A stretch of DNA of 25,731 nucleotides from Hymenopellis radicata (lineage: Eukaryota > Basidiomycota > Agaricomycetes > Agaricales > Physalacriaceae). The notes under the pieces were generated by a model. The model did not search any database, was not told the DNA's origin, and worked only from the letters and a program-made list of their open reading frames with translations. Location of the stretch: positions 1-25,731 of the forward strand of contig JADNRX010000717.1 in NCBI GenBank assembly GCA_015501595.1, written 5' to 3'. Below, in pieces: positions 1 to 10,650 of the stretch; position 1 is the first letter of the stretch, and the number at the start of each line of letters is the position of its first letter. A program made the translations under genes and the position numbers.

Positions 1-1451
1 CGAGGAACTAGACACGGGAGCGGCGTGAGACGACGGAGGGGGCACAGAATGGCTTCCGTAATTCCCAACCATTTCCAGTTTCTCGTCCGACATTCGCGAA
101 CTGTCAGCGTAGTGAAAGACTGGGTATGACGCTCCATAACTGGAGTGAGGAATGTGACTGCTGTATGTGGAGGGTGGAAATGAAATCGATGAGAGTGATC
201 GTGATCCCTGAGATGGCCTGTGCCCGACATACGCAGTGCCCGGGCTGAACAAAGGTAGGGGTCTCGGCGTCTCTGCTTTTACATACCCGTAGGACTGCTC
301 TGGTATCACAGCCTCGAGCGGCGGGCGGGGGATTTCCATAGGCGGGTCCGGCCTCTCGTCAGCAACGTACGTCGGCGAGTGCAGATAGATGTCCGACGTG
401 TGGTTCCGTTCGCGGAGATTCTGGACAAGGTGGGCCAGCTGCACCGCGGCACCAATGATTTCATGGCGAAGAACCTGGGACGCCTGATAGCCCTGCGTCC
501 AATCGGCGCTCTGCGTCCAAGTGTATGTGCCCCCGGTAGGCGCCTCAACATAGAAGCTCGGTGGTTTAGACAGTGTGAAACTGGCAAGAGCAGTGCCAGG
601 ACCGGCATTCGTAAAGTTGCTCTCGGCGACAGAGTCGAAGGGAATCTCCATCTTGAACCCACAGTTATTCGACAGAACGAACCAGACGAGAATTCGCTTG
701 GTTTCGCAGACGTACGCCACGAGGTCGTGTTTACTGGTAGTCGACGCTATACGGCGCCAAGTTCCGACCGACAGATCAGTACACGGGATGATGGTGACGG
801 CTGGTTAAATCTCCAGTAAGCAGCTGCAGGGTATATAATTGATAACACGACATACGCGCATCCTCGTGGATTAGAGCAATGATTTCGGATTGGGTTCCCT
901 TTGACAGCTCTGGAGGGATGTCCGGGGCAGATTGCGCACGCGGCCTGACCTCTTGCTTCTTGTTCTGGAGCAGTTTAGCCTTCGCACGTCTGAGGTCAAT
1001 TATTAGCACGGCCATACATGCAATATTAATAATTTACGAACCGATTCTGAAACCAAACTTGTGTTTGGCGCTCCTCCATGCCGAGCATGTCACTTATCTC
1101 TTTACGGCGAGCCGCAGTGGGACTGCGCTCGACGGCGAAGAACTGCTCCAGATGGACAAGCTGGTCTGGCGTGACTCGCGACCGTTTGCGTCTCTCCCCG
1201 TCTGACTTTTTGGTGGTCGACGAGCGCTCCGGTCCCCAAGCAGGTTCTTTCTCTTTCTCCTCATCGGCATCGGGCAAATCCGAGCCGCTGGGTGAAGGAC
1301 GAGCAGAGCTTATAGGCGTGTTGGGCGACTGAGATGTGGCTGAAGCCCGGGGTGAAGGCGAGGCAGACGCATCTGAACCGTGGAAAGAGCTAGGATCAAT
1401 ATGGAGAGAAGCACGCTTTGCACGAGTATGGAACGCCTCTCTGGGTACCAT
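1..1451 (-). CDS. Homeobox transcription factor, C-terminal end cut by the window edge
   Basis: Three exons are readable on the minus strand: 1451-1042, 989-856 and 800 to the left edge, with introns of 52 and 55 bases (donors GTTCGT and GTATGT). Joined, they keep one open frame. The homeodomain is at about residues 86-145, starting ERRKRSRVTPDQL and ending in the recognition helix QVWFQNRRAKAK; intron 1 splits its first two arginines. This is a nuclear DNA-binding factor. Downstream is a second conserved stretch with IIPCTDLSVGTWRRI, which I associate from memory with fungal homeobox regulators of the Pah1/hom type. A Ser/Pro/Tyr-rich tail follows and is still open at base 1. The N-terminus is Ser/Pro-rich, with an acidic stretch near residues 60-70. 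The start at 1451 is the first ATG of the open frame; a further upstream exon cannot be excluded. I see no frameshift. The target genes cannot be told from the sequence. Confidence 0.9.
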
Positions 1452-3981
1452 TTCCTCGGCTATATTACTATAATATCAGCAATAAAGTTTAGAGAATATT
1501 AGAATAAATGGAACGCACACCTTCAAACAGGAGAGATCCGCTGACGCGAACGCTAATGGGTACCAGATTTGGGGAGGCTACAGGCGTCCACGAGTGGGGA
1601 TGAAAGACGTGACGGCACAGCCGGTGATATAGTATAAAAGTAGGATATTTGGCAACAAAAGTGGATGACTTCCCGCGGCCGGTAGAAACGCAGATTATTT
1701 TCTAAACCATGTCAAATTCAAAGTCCGCAATTTAGAATGTAAAAGTACCAAACCATAGACCACCTACAAAGGATGGCGCATTCAAGCACGCAGACGAGCT
1801 GCCGTGTTGCCCTGGTGTTGCCGAAGATCAACCCCAAAAGGAAAGGAACCGACACTTGCTCGAAAACGTCCGCTTTTGTTTTAGAGGTGGCCTACTTGCG
1901 GAGAACAGCTGGCAGCTTGAACATGAACTCAGAGCACGAAAGAGACACAAGGGAGGGCGCGTCCATAGTCGCGTCATGATCACTGGTCCCTGGCAACGGA
2001 ATCTGGAAAGTGGGTTTTAGTCTGGGGGAGGGGGGAGGGGGGTGTCTCCAGATTATAATCTGAAAGCGCCTCGCCAGGACACATTCTGACAGACTCAGTG
2101 TGCGACCCTTGCGCCGGGCTCGGCAGATTGCCTCTTCGGGCCGTTGCTAAGGATGTAGAAAATAATCTGCCTTTCTATTAGCCACGGGAAGTTGTCCAGT
2201 GTCCGCGCGCGTGCCAGATTAAATGATTGTGGTAAACCGGAGCTAAGAGAATAGAAGTGGACGCGATGTCTCAATGGTGATAGAACAGTGACGAAAGAAT
2301 GTGAAGTGGCCTCTCGACCGATGCGAGTCAGGTTGGCGGTTCAAAGTCCTGCTAGTCTTCGATCAGATCGAGGAATTGCCGAAAATATTGATCATACGGC
2401 TGAGAGGGTCTCTGTGCGTGGTGTAGGCGTGTTCTTTGAGACCCGTGAACACTGGCTACTGGGGGGAGGAATTCAAAAAAATTTGGACATGTAACTGTGA
2501 CAAATGGAGACTGTGCGCAAAAGTCTCCAAGTTGAGAAAAGAAATGATCCGTGGACGTTCGCGCACGCGGCAAGTTTTGTATGTCCAGGGTTCGGGAAGC
2601 CCAGGGAACGCCCGATAGATCTCGGGAAGCTGAACAAGGTTTGTGGGAGGTGCTTATCTCAGTCAGGAAATTTACCTGGTGACGTGACTAGAGCTGGCCG
2701 CTTCCCAGGAACGCGAATGTATCACTGTCATACGATTATCCACGCGTCTCCGAGAGCTGATAGGCGCGAAGAAGCATTTGGACGCGTCGAGCGCATTTCT
2801 TCCGCCGCAGACACTGTCCAGTTCCCTCAAGGTCTGATCCTTGCGTGTCTATTGGCGACGCCACCGTCTGAACAGGCGACTGTTGCTAGCACGATGTATA
2901 AGACAAGTGTCCCTGAAAGAGATGCAAGTTCCCTTTTTGGGTTAACGAGTTACGAAGGTGATGATCGACCCTTCCAAGAATATTGCACTTTTGTTCGTTT
3001 TCTCGTTGCCAAAGATTCTCATCCTAACGACTGACGTAGAACATCGGACAATGGTCCGCAGGTCAAGCAAAGACTAAAACTCTTTTGTCGCTGAAAAATA
3101 GGCTCGCTCCAAGGGCATGTTTTCGTCTATATTGTACTACAGATACCGAGCGGCCGTCGGACAAGAACTTGAGAAGGCTTTCAAACCTGATACGCTGATG
3201 AGCGGGACAAGAAAAAGCCCAACACAGCCCATCCCCAACAAAGGAAGCGTAAATTTGAGAGAAGACGAAGACGAGGGAGTATCCGGTCGAGTTCAAGGCC
3301 AATTCGGGTCCAACTTCAAGACCTATTGGTTTCCGTGGTAAACGGTTAAAGATATTAGAGTTGACTGCGACCAACTGCGACAACGGGGTATGGATCCATG
3401 TGCTGCTAGACGACGAGATCCTGAGGATAACAGGCCTATTCCAGGATTGCTGGGAGACTAGAACGCGCCAATCGTACTCGGAGTCACCACCACGCCGGTG
3501 ATCATGCTATCAAAGTCACTGCCCTAGATGGTCAAGCCTGGGAATGTCGTTCTTGTGCAACGTCGTGCCATGACAGGAACAGGTACAAGGCAAGGGCAAG
3601 GATCCGCCAACGCCTGAAAAATTTGCAAATCTGAACCCCGCAAACCGTTCTCGAAAAAGCCACCATCAGACCCAGATCAGACGGCCTCCCTGGAAATGCC
3701 GACATGACCGACGTGGTTGAAAACTGTCGAAACCTGGTCGAGAAAAAAAGAAAGTACATCAAATTATACCGTATGTATACTTGCCTGTCTCATATACAAG
3801 CCCTTGGGACGATACTTACGCTCATAAAGAAAACAACAAACCAATAAAGAAAACAATGAACAGGAAGAAGAGACGAGACAACAACAGCCCCTACCCACAT
3901 TAGAGCGGTTACCTTCGTACGCGCCGAAACGTCGTCGTCGATGAAGAGAAACCAGGTAGGAGCTTGAAGGTGGACTAATGT
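1452..3981. other. About 2.5 kb without a recognisable gene
   Basis: This stretch lies between the 5' end of the homeobox gene and the 3' end of U1-70K. The longest open frame is 2504-3034 on the plus strand (176 codons). It shows no domain, no steady composition and no splice-site pattern that would extend it. Shorter open frames at 3063-3383 and 3532-3762 (minus) are equally featureless. It probably holds the homeobox gene's promoter and long 5' leader, the U1-70K 3' end and old sequence with no gene I can name. A G-rich tract at 2012-2042 is listed separately. Confidence 0.6.
2012..2042 (+). other. G-run tract with G-quadruplex potential
   Basis: A GGG run is followed closely by G5, G6 and G6 runs separated by single A residues (2024-2042). 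Four or more G-triplets with short loops meet the usual pattern for an intramolecular G-quadruplex on the plus strand. It sits roughly 560-590 bases upstream of the homeobox gene's start codon, so it could lie in its promoter region. That role is a guess. Confidence 0.5.
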
Positions 3982-5412
3982 TTAGTAGCGAGGTCTTTTT
4001 GAATCCCTCTCATCATACCCTCCTGGACCATCGCCACGCTTGAGGTCGTTGCGATACCCACCGCCTCCGCCAAATCCGCCTCCAGGCGGACCGAAGCCGC
4101 CAGCAGGAGGACCGCCAAACCCGCCTTGAGGAGGAGGGCCACCATACCCTTGGTCACCTCCAAAGCCCCCACCGCCTTGATATCCGATGCCGCCACCACC
4201 TCGGCCACCCCTGCAGAATGAGAGCGTCAGTTACCAATAAGTGAATAAAAGGAGCGATAATCTTACCTAAAGCCGCCACCACCTCCGTCGTGGTCACGAC
4301 CACCATACCCTCGGTCTGGGCCGCCACCATACCCTCTGTCAGGACCGCCGAACCCACGGTCCCCACCTCGGAAGCCGCCTCGGTCACCGAAACCACCCCG
4401 GTCACCACCTCGGAAACCACCGCGGTCACCAAAGCCACCGCGGTCACCAAAGCCGCCGCCGCCTCCGCCTCCGCGACCTCCAAATCCACCGCCGCGTCCA
4501 CCGCCACGGAACCCGCCGCCACGATCGCTAAATCCGCGGCCACCACCGCCTCCACCAATTCCGCCACGGAAAACCTCCACGCGACGCAACCACTGGGACT
4601 GGATCTGGCCGTTTGGGACGACCTCCAAGCCCGCCGCCTAGTCGGCGAGGCTTCCAGCCACGGACGGTGCGACCGCGCTCGACGTCCACGAGTATCCCGC
4701 TTTGCCATTATATGCAGGCCGTCCGATTCCTTGTACGCAGCTAGATACAGAGTCGGCAAATGTTAGTAGAGTTGTCAAAGCGCCATACCTTTCATATCTC
4801 TTTCGCGCTCGTAAACGACGAATGCATACCCTCTGCTGCGATTCTTTTTGTCGCGTACTATCCGTACACGTTCAATAGTTCCATAACCTTCGAATTCGCG
4901 GCGCAGGTCATTTTCGTTGGCGCTTTTATGCTGTAAAAGGCAAGTCAGTATGTGAATGTCGATCAGGATGGAAATACGGACTAAACGTGATATAAAACAA
5001 CGTTTTGTAGGGATCACCGACGGCTTCCGGGTCATCGGCGGGCTTATCTGTGGACATACAACGTGAGTTCTGCCACGGAAAAATAAGAAATCAGCCCACA
5101 AGTTTCTTTAGCAGTTTTGTATTCCTCCTCCCTTCGTTTCTTCCTGTCTTCGCGCCGCATTTCTCGCTTGATTTCCTCAGCATGCGTGAACACCGGTTCT
5201 TCTCCTTCCTCCATGGGCTCCCCGTTCTCATTGGCAGCGAACAAGTCTCCCGTGGCCTTCTCTTTAATCTGTTCCAGTACAGCACCGACTCCAGTAACAT
5301 ATTTCTTGCGTATCCGGTTGATATCCCTGTCCAATGGTCGCGAATACGGCAGAGGCGGCCGTGGCGCGAATAGTTTGAGCAAATTGGGCGGCAAGAGATG
5401 GGTTCCAGGCAT
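3982..5412 (-). CDS. SNP1: U1 small nuclear ribonucleoprotein 70 kDa (U1-70K)
   Basis: This is the core U1 snRNP protein that binds stem-loop I of U1 snRNA and helps define 5' splice sites in the nucleus. Five exons: 5412-5100, 5047-4982, 4930-4789, 4740-4267 and 4210-3982, with introns of 48-56 bases. The N-terminal domain has the family hallmark [17 protein letters not shown]. The RRM follows, with RNP2 at TLFISRL and RNP1 at [10 protein letters not shown], then the family stretch [20 protein letters not shown]. The tail is Gly/Arg-rich with [10 protein letters not shown] and GYGG repeats instead of an RS domain, ending KRPRY. Three single extra bases break the frame, each in a homopolymer: AAAA at 4994-4997, CCC at 4696-4698 and AAAA at 4570-4573 (plus strand). 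Removing one base from each restores a conserved protein of about 406 residues. For an essential gene, sequence error is more likely than decay. Confidence 0.93.
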
Positions 5413-5500
5413 CGTGCCGTCGTCGTCTTGGTCGGAACAGGCAACACGAACGCAAGTGGTGCGGTAGCCAATCGAAACTCCGCTTGAATTTGTTTAGGTA
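5413..5500. promoter_or_regulatory. Shared divergent promoter of U1-70K and COX10
   Basis: Only 88 bases separate the U1-70K start codon (minus) from the first COX10 ATG (plus), or 112 if COX10 starts at 5525. Promoter and 5' leaders of both genes must overlap here or extend into the coding regions. I see no clear TATA box. The role is inferred from position only. Confidence 0.5.
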
Positions 5501-6710
5501 ATGATCGTTTTTGGAAATCCCTTAATGCTCCGTCCATGGCAAAGTCTGCGACGCGCCTCTTCGCGCGTCGCGAGTCCGTCGTTTTCGTCATACTTCTTCC
5601 ATAATGCGCAATGGTCTGGACAGGCGCATGTCCAAAGTAGTAAACTCTCACTGAGGCTTCTGGGCGACCCAGCTGTTCTTCCTAATCAGGCAGCCTTTAA
5701 ACGCATCTCCATCTCCTCCCCGTCCCAGTTGCTCGGTATCTATGCCCAGCTATCCAAGTCGCGACTCAGCATACTCATGGTGCTCACCGCCATGGGCAGT
5801 GTAGCCGTGTCTCCCTTCCCCGTCACGGTCCCCACCCTCCTGGCCACCGCAATCGGCACCGGACTGTGTTCTGCAGCTGCCAACACGTTCAATCAGCTCC
5901 AAGAAATACCATTTGATGCGCAGATGGCGCGGACGCGCAATCGTCCGCTTGTGCGGCGAGCAGTAACGCCTTTGCACGCTACGGCGTTTGGCATTGCAAC
6001 AGGCCTTTCGGGTCCGATCATTCTCTGGACCATGGTCAATCCCACTACGGCGCTTCTAGGTGCAGGAAACATCTTCCTGTATGCAGGCGTGTATACTTGG
6101 ATGAAGCGCAAAAGCACCTGGAATACATGGGTCGGTGCAGTGGTCGGCGGTATACCTCCCCTCATGGGCTGGACCGCGACGGGTGGTCACTTGATTCCAG
6201 CCCAGATGCACTATTTCTTGCCATGGGCTCCCTCATTTGACCTGGCTCTCGTCGACAATATCCTCTCTCCCTTCGCCCTGTTCATGCTTCTCTATACATG
6301 GCAGTTCCCCCACTTCAACTCTTTATCTTATGTCGTCCGCGGTTCGTACGCCCAAGCAGGGTATCAGATGCTTTCCGTGCTCGACATACGCAAAAAACGC
6401 GACCGTCGCGCTACGTTACGCATTCCTCATGATACCGTTGTGTTCCATAGTTTTCCCTCTCTCCGGACTGACGACATGGGCATTTGCTCTGACTTCCCTC
6501 GTTCCCAACGGTATCTTTGCGGGCGCTACGTATCAGTGGTGGAAGCACGGGGGCGAAAAGCACGCACGAGCCGCCTTCCGACATAGTCTTTGGCAGCTTC
6601 CTGTGGTTCTAGGCTTGATGATGATGCACAAGAACGGTATGGATTGGTCCAAGTGGCTGGGCTTGAAGAAGGAAGAACAAGTAGATACAGCATCTAATCA
6701 ACAGTTATAA
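5501..6710 (+). CDS. COX10: Protohaem IX farnesyltransferase, mitochondrial (haem O synthase)
   Basis: The enzyme transfers a farnesyl group to haem B, giving haem O, in the inner mitochondrial membrane; this is the first step of haem A synthesis for cytochrome oxidase. The UbiA-type prenyltransferase core is clear. The first Asp-rich site reads FDAQMARTRNRPL, followed by conserved HA, then hydrophobic helices, then LYTWQFPHFNSLS and the motif QAGYQMLSVLD. The N-terminus is Arg/Ser-rich, like a mitochondrial presequence. Starts at 5501 and 5525 are both possible; the second begins directly with MLRPWQSLRR. No intron is needed. The frame breaks once in the A6 run at 6392-6397: removing one A joins the first part to KNATVALRYAFLMIPL and gives about 402 residues ending at 6710. 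The break comes shortly after the second substrate site, so without correction the last helices would be lost. Confidence 0.94.
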
Positions 6711-7425
6711 ATCTTAAAATAATTTGTGACTGCCAGCATCCTTGGTCAACGGTTTCAATGAGAAAGAAAGCAGGGCTTTAATGGCCTTCATGTACCGAGG
6801 CATACGCGCATGTTGAAATGATGTTGATACTATAGACACCTTTCCGAGGACGATAGAAGCACTCCAATTGACGAGCCTGCATTTTCGAATCCCCGGCAAC
6901 CACAAGGCTCGGAGGCAGAGATCGGACTGGAGATACTTACTCTGGAGATATTTTGTGCATCTGCACCCGTCCAGGAACTTGGTCTCCGAGATGAAAAGTG
7001 TCCAATAGCCGGCATCATGACAGCATTTGATGTCTAAGCGCACCAAGTACGACAACGGATGCTGGCATTCGTTTCCCTGAAGCCCTCAGGGAATCCTGAC
7101 AGCTGCAACGATGGAGTTCAATAGCGCGAACATCTGAATTGGAGGGCATGACTCATGACAGAGAGTGGGAGATTCAACTGTCAGCAAGGAATAGAATCCT
7201 TTTAACCACCAGAGTAAAGGAGGAATGCAAGATAAGTTAGTCTGTACAAGGTTCGCTACACGACAAGCATGAGAGTCTGAGGACAGTTACGAAAGATTCA
7301 ACCCACAGATTCGGAACGCGTAACGTACACAAAGAGCAAAACAGAAAAGAACGAAAGGATGCATGGTCCAAAACTTGAGAACAAGTTGAGTGTACGTATT
7401 GAGATTGCAGGCAAAAACTTACTCG
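6711..7425. other. Gene-free spacer between the convergent 3' ends of COX10 and the ZNF830-like gene
   Basis: No open frame here shows a recognisable domain; the longest (6714-7055, minus) looks accidental. The region should contain the 3' untranslated ends of both flanking genes. A perfect 8-base-pair stem with a 5-base loop lies at 7073-7093. Nothing else stands out. Confidence 0.6.
7073..7093. other. Short perfect inverted repeat (hairpin)
   Basis: TTCCCTGA at 7073-7080 and TCAGGGAA at 7086-7093 are exact reverse complements around the loop AGCCC. The element lies between two convergent genes. It is not followed by a T-run, and fungal Pol II does not use hairpin terminators, so a function is doubtful. 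Confidence 0.5.
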
Positions 7426-8213
7426 TCATGAAGCCGACTTGTGCTTTAATGCCTTGGCAGCCTCTCGTCGCTTCTTTATAGCATCCAACTTGTTCTTCAT
7501 CACCGTAACCTTCATATCCGCATCCTCCTGCGCTCTTTCCTCATCCATTAATCGGTCCATGATAAGCTCCCGCTCCTCCTGCGCTTTCCGCCTCCTCAGC
7601 TCCTCCTCGTCTACTGCGTTCCTCGACAGCTTCTGCCTGCTCTTGTGGCGGGAAACCTTCGGGAACCTCCGGCGCCATAACAGGCTTCTGCAAACACCGT
7701 AGCACTCTCATACGTCTCATGAAAATCGGGCGCATTAACCACTTCGCTCTGGAACCGCGCCCATTCGTCGTCAAGCGCCGCCGGCCCATTTTGAGGTGGG
7801 TCAGGTGGAGACGCGTCGCCTGGTTCATCCTCCATATCCATCGTCGGCGGCGGAGCACGTGTGGGATCTGAGAAGAAATCTGCAGGGAACCCGCCCGCCG
7901 CGTTCGGCTTTGCCTTTTTAGGCTCGGGTTCGCCCATCTCTTCGTCCTCGTCCTCATCCTCCTCTTCCACCGCCTTGCGCTTTCCCAAAGAGACAGCCTT
8001 TTGCTCCTCCCTAATCCTCTCTTCCTCCTTTAGCCGTGCGACGGTTGTTCGATGTGCTTTGCTGCCGAGATGGCCTTCCCAAGCAGAGCCATGTTTGACT
8101 ATCGTTCCACAGGCAGAGCAACGAAGCTGGCCCGAAGAGGAATATGATGCCAAAGGGTGATTTACGCGCGCCTCTTGTCGCTTCGCTTTGAGGAGAGCCC
8201 GTACGTCCGCCAT
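7426..8213 (-). CDS. ZNF830-like C2H2 zinc-finger, coiled-coil protein
   Basis: The protein starts MADVRALLKAKRQEA at 8213 and has one C2H2 finger, CSACGTIVKHGSAWEGHLGSK, at about residues 32-52. Next come a charged coiled-coil region, an acidic run near residues 83-94, and a conserved middle part with DDEWARFQSEV. The C-terminal helix is rich in Glu, Arg and Lys (DEEELRRRKAQEE, then DADMKVTVMKNKLDAIKKRR). This order matches ZNF830/CCDC16, a nuclear protein linked to spliceosomes and genome stability in animals; its role in fungi is less known. Two single extra bases break the frame, near 7692-7694 and 7619-7620. Removing one base at each gives 261 residues ending at 7426-7428, and both correction sites join conserved-looking segments. 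No intron is required. Part of its 5' end is copied at 11146-11235. Confidence 0.85.
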
Positions 8214-8250
8214 GGACGTTTCCTGCTGAGAGTGCTTGGCTTACTAATAC
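8156..8250. repeat. Source copy of the ZNF830 5' duplication
   Basis: This stretch, with the shared core CTTGTCGCTTCGCTTTGAGG, is repeated in the same orientation at 11146-11235. The copies share GGGTGRTTT at one end and GAGTGCTTGG at the other, so similarity covers both coding and upstream bases. The copy has a four-base deletion and several substitutions. Confidence 0.75.
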
Positions 8251-8392
8251 ATAACGATCGCGCATTAGGGTTAGGGCTTGTGCAGAGCGTTCATTCAAGG
8301 GATACAGTACATAAGTGATTCAAAACGGCGTCAAGTCAGGCCAACAAATATAACAAAAGTTCGCATAGATGTACAGAAACATCATGTCATTA

Positions 8393-10399
8393 TTAGAACG
8401 ACAGAAGAACAGCCTCGCTATCCTGAATGTTGAAGCCATTGACCACCTGGATATCATCAACTTTGAGCTGGCCTTGTACCCTGCCATCAGCTGTCTCGTA
8501 CGTCTGTCCGCCCCATTTCAAACCCGACACATCGTCTGCGAGCCTAAAGGGCAATCCCACCTGAGCATCGTCCACGTATAATTCAAACTGAACACGCACC
8601 CGATAGCCAGCCTCTTCACATGCGCCGTCGTCGGCTTGGCAGTCGAACTCCCAGCATAATCAAGGCCAACATGAATAACCGACCGTGTTGCATTCGCAAA
8701 ATGCGCCCGGGAGTTGATGAACACAGCTCTCGCGAGCGCTCCATGCTCATAAAAGGCGTATCCCGCTAAGCGCGTGTTGTCTATCGGGACTTCGACGGCT
8801 TGCGCACCTCCTGTTTTCCCAATGGCCTCCCCCGCGATCACTGCAGCGTAGTATTGCGGTTGCACATGGGGAGGAAGAGGTGCTGGCAATGGCGAGCCGT
8901 CGAGCGTAGAACGAGTTAACTCGACGGGTTGTATCTAGAGGGAACTCGGTCAATCGTTTGCTGTAGTAGTGTTTCCTGGAGCTGACCAGATTATATTTGT
9001 AGCCGACGCCTTCGTGGAAGAACAATCTGGATATTCCTAGCTGCGTTCTGTCCGATATCGGTCAATGGCGGATGGCGAGTGCTGAGGTTTAATCGACTCA
9101 CGCGAACAGAGCGTAATCAAGAGTCCATAACGCTGCTCCGGCAGTGTTACTGACGCCTGGTGCTCCCTAAAGTGTTCAACATGACCTGCCCATAAAAGCA
9201 TCGCAGGCGTAAGTACTCACATGGCAAGCGTAACTATTAGTTTCTCCCAAAACATATTCAAGACCCTTCGCATGTGTTGCCTGAATATCTGGTCCAAATA
9301 TCGACAAGTTACTTCGAATCGTCGCCTTCGTCATAAGATCCTGCAAGAGTCCGCCGTTTCCAGAACAAAACGATCCCGAATACCGGTGCTCAGAGAAGCT
9401 TCATCTCCCAAGTCAACGCCCAGACTTGACGTGGAAGAGAACCTACCTCGTAATAAACTTTCCAGGGGCAGAGTCAAGAATACCAGCAGCGTATATCGCT
9501 TGAGGAGAGAAGTCTGTCGTAGTGTGGGATGAACCAGCGAAGCCGCCCACCAGGAACTTGGTATGCGACGTAGAACTGATCCCAGACACCCGAGATACGT
9601 TCGTAGCCATTTTGATCCAACTTCGCAGAAGATCATCAGCATTTTTCTTTCATGAGATCGAGCTACTAGAGTCCACTTACTCGGCAGTATAATTGACGGG
9701 GCTGTAATTACTCGGTCGCAAACCCGTTGTTCCTGTAAAGGTCTGCTTCATTTCCCAGTTCAATGAAATCAAGAACCACGTCTGCGCTTTTCATTTCCTG
9801 ACTGCTAAATGCTTTCACCAGCGATCCAGCCTCGAGGACGGCATTCGTGATATTGTTAGCGCCCAAATTCAAGCCCCAAATAACGTGTGTGCCTTGAAAG
9901 TTATTCGCTATGAGATGTATGCTAACGGACTCTCGCGCACCTGCGGTAAGAATCGAGCAGCTTGGTAGTACCATCGCCTACGCTGATGTTCATAGCTTCC
10001 GGGTACGGAACAGTCGTTGTGGATCGGAAAAGTAGCATTCGAGAACTGTAAGTAAAAGCAACAGAGTGAGATAATACCGGGCTTATAATACTGATCGTAC
10101 CTGGACACTTGGATTGAATACGGTGTGGTCTTCGCTGTCTGCCCCAATCCGTATTTGGGTGGCACACCTGTAAGGCCCTTGAAGTTATCGAGAACGTTGT
10201 ACGTGAACTGGTTTCGCGAGGTTGTGCCTGCCCAGTCGGTCCACCTGTCCTGCTCGATGGAGAAGGAGACTAGTGACGGAGATATGGTGGGCGCATTGGA
10301 AGGAGCAGAGAGTGATAGAGTTACGCTGACAGTCGAGCGTGATTGTACAAAAGTCAATAGCAAAGAGAACACGCTTGGAAAGAGTTGAAGAACTCTCAT
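8393..10399 (-). CDS. Secreted glycoside hydrolase family 79 (beta-glucuronidase type), copy A, N-terminal half damaged
   Basis: Nine exons: 10399-10101, 10045-9941, 9893-9681, 9620-9447, 9398-9221, 9176-9102, 9047-8987, 8934-8600 and 8543-8393. GH79 enzymes release glucuronic or 4-O-methylglucuronic acid from polysaccharides and proteoglycans. Residues 1 to about 20 are a signal peptide. The general acid/base motif appears as FIELGNEADLY and the nucleophile motif as VLGETNSYACH, followed by FFHEGVGYKYNL and the C-terminal beta domain (PHVQPQYYAAVIAGEAIG, ending VLLSF). The catalytic half from 9620 to 8393 reads cleanly through five introns. The first three exons carry four one-base indels: -1 near 10156, +1 near 10025, -1 near 9973 and +1 near 9721. 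The acceptor before GTHVIWG ends in AA where AG is expected. NEP, usual in this family, is NEA here. It may be a recent pseudogene or a gene hit by sequence errors. A TATA-like TATAAGT lies about 58 bases upstream of the ATG. Confidence 0.82.
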
Positions 10400-10650
10400 A
10401 GCGACTCGGGAACCAGTGAAGGAGTGTAGTTTCGAAACGAAGCCCGTCTCGTCATACTTATACGTACGGAGAAATGGATCCTGTGATCTCCCTGTGAAGG
10501 CTACTTAAGAAGAGCGAAGCCAGGCGCTTCGTGGTCATAGCGAACAGGACACGAGGACCGTGCTCAATGGCAGTTCCACATGCAGAGAATCGAGCGGCCT
10601 TGTTCGGGTTCCCAGGGTGAGGAGGGACGCGCGAGCCTCGTGCCATGGCA
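10150..10650. repeat. GH79 promoter and first-exon block, source copy of a direct duplication
   Basis: Similar in the same orientation to about 11270-11730. Shared stretches include GAACGTTGTACGTGAACTGG, CAAAGAGAACACGCT and AGAACAGGACACGAG-like bases (one mismatch). Divergence is moderate, with many substitutions and small indels, so the duplication is not very recent. Confidence 0.75.

Noticed and set aside
1626..1645. TATAAAA element on the plus strand
   Set aside because: No plus-strand gene begins downstream within a plausible distance; the nearest gene reads the other way.
2260..2352. tRNA-like stretch with an A-box-like TCTCAATGGTGAT and a B-box-like GGTTCAAAGTCC
   Set aside because: The acceptor ends do not pair, the T-stem does not form, and no anticodon stem can be drawn; chance resemblance or a very old relic.
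2504..3034. Plus-strand open frame of 176 codons
   Set aside because: No domain, no signal peptide, no splice context and no recognisable relative; long enough to arise by chance.
4690..4700. Programmed ribosomal frameshift in U1-70K
   Set aside because: Three separate +1 sites in one gene, and similar single-base changes in unrelated neighbours, fit sequence error much better; no slippery-site structure is seen.
4263..4766. Long Thr/Ala-rich and Val/Ala-rich open frames on both strands across the Gly-rich part of U1-70K
   Set aside because: They are out-of-frame readings of the GGN-rich RGG tail; the Gly/Arg frame continues the conserved protein.
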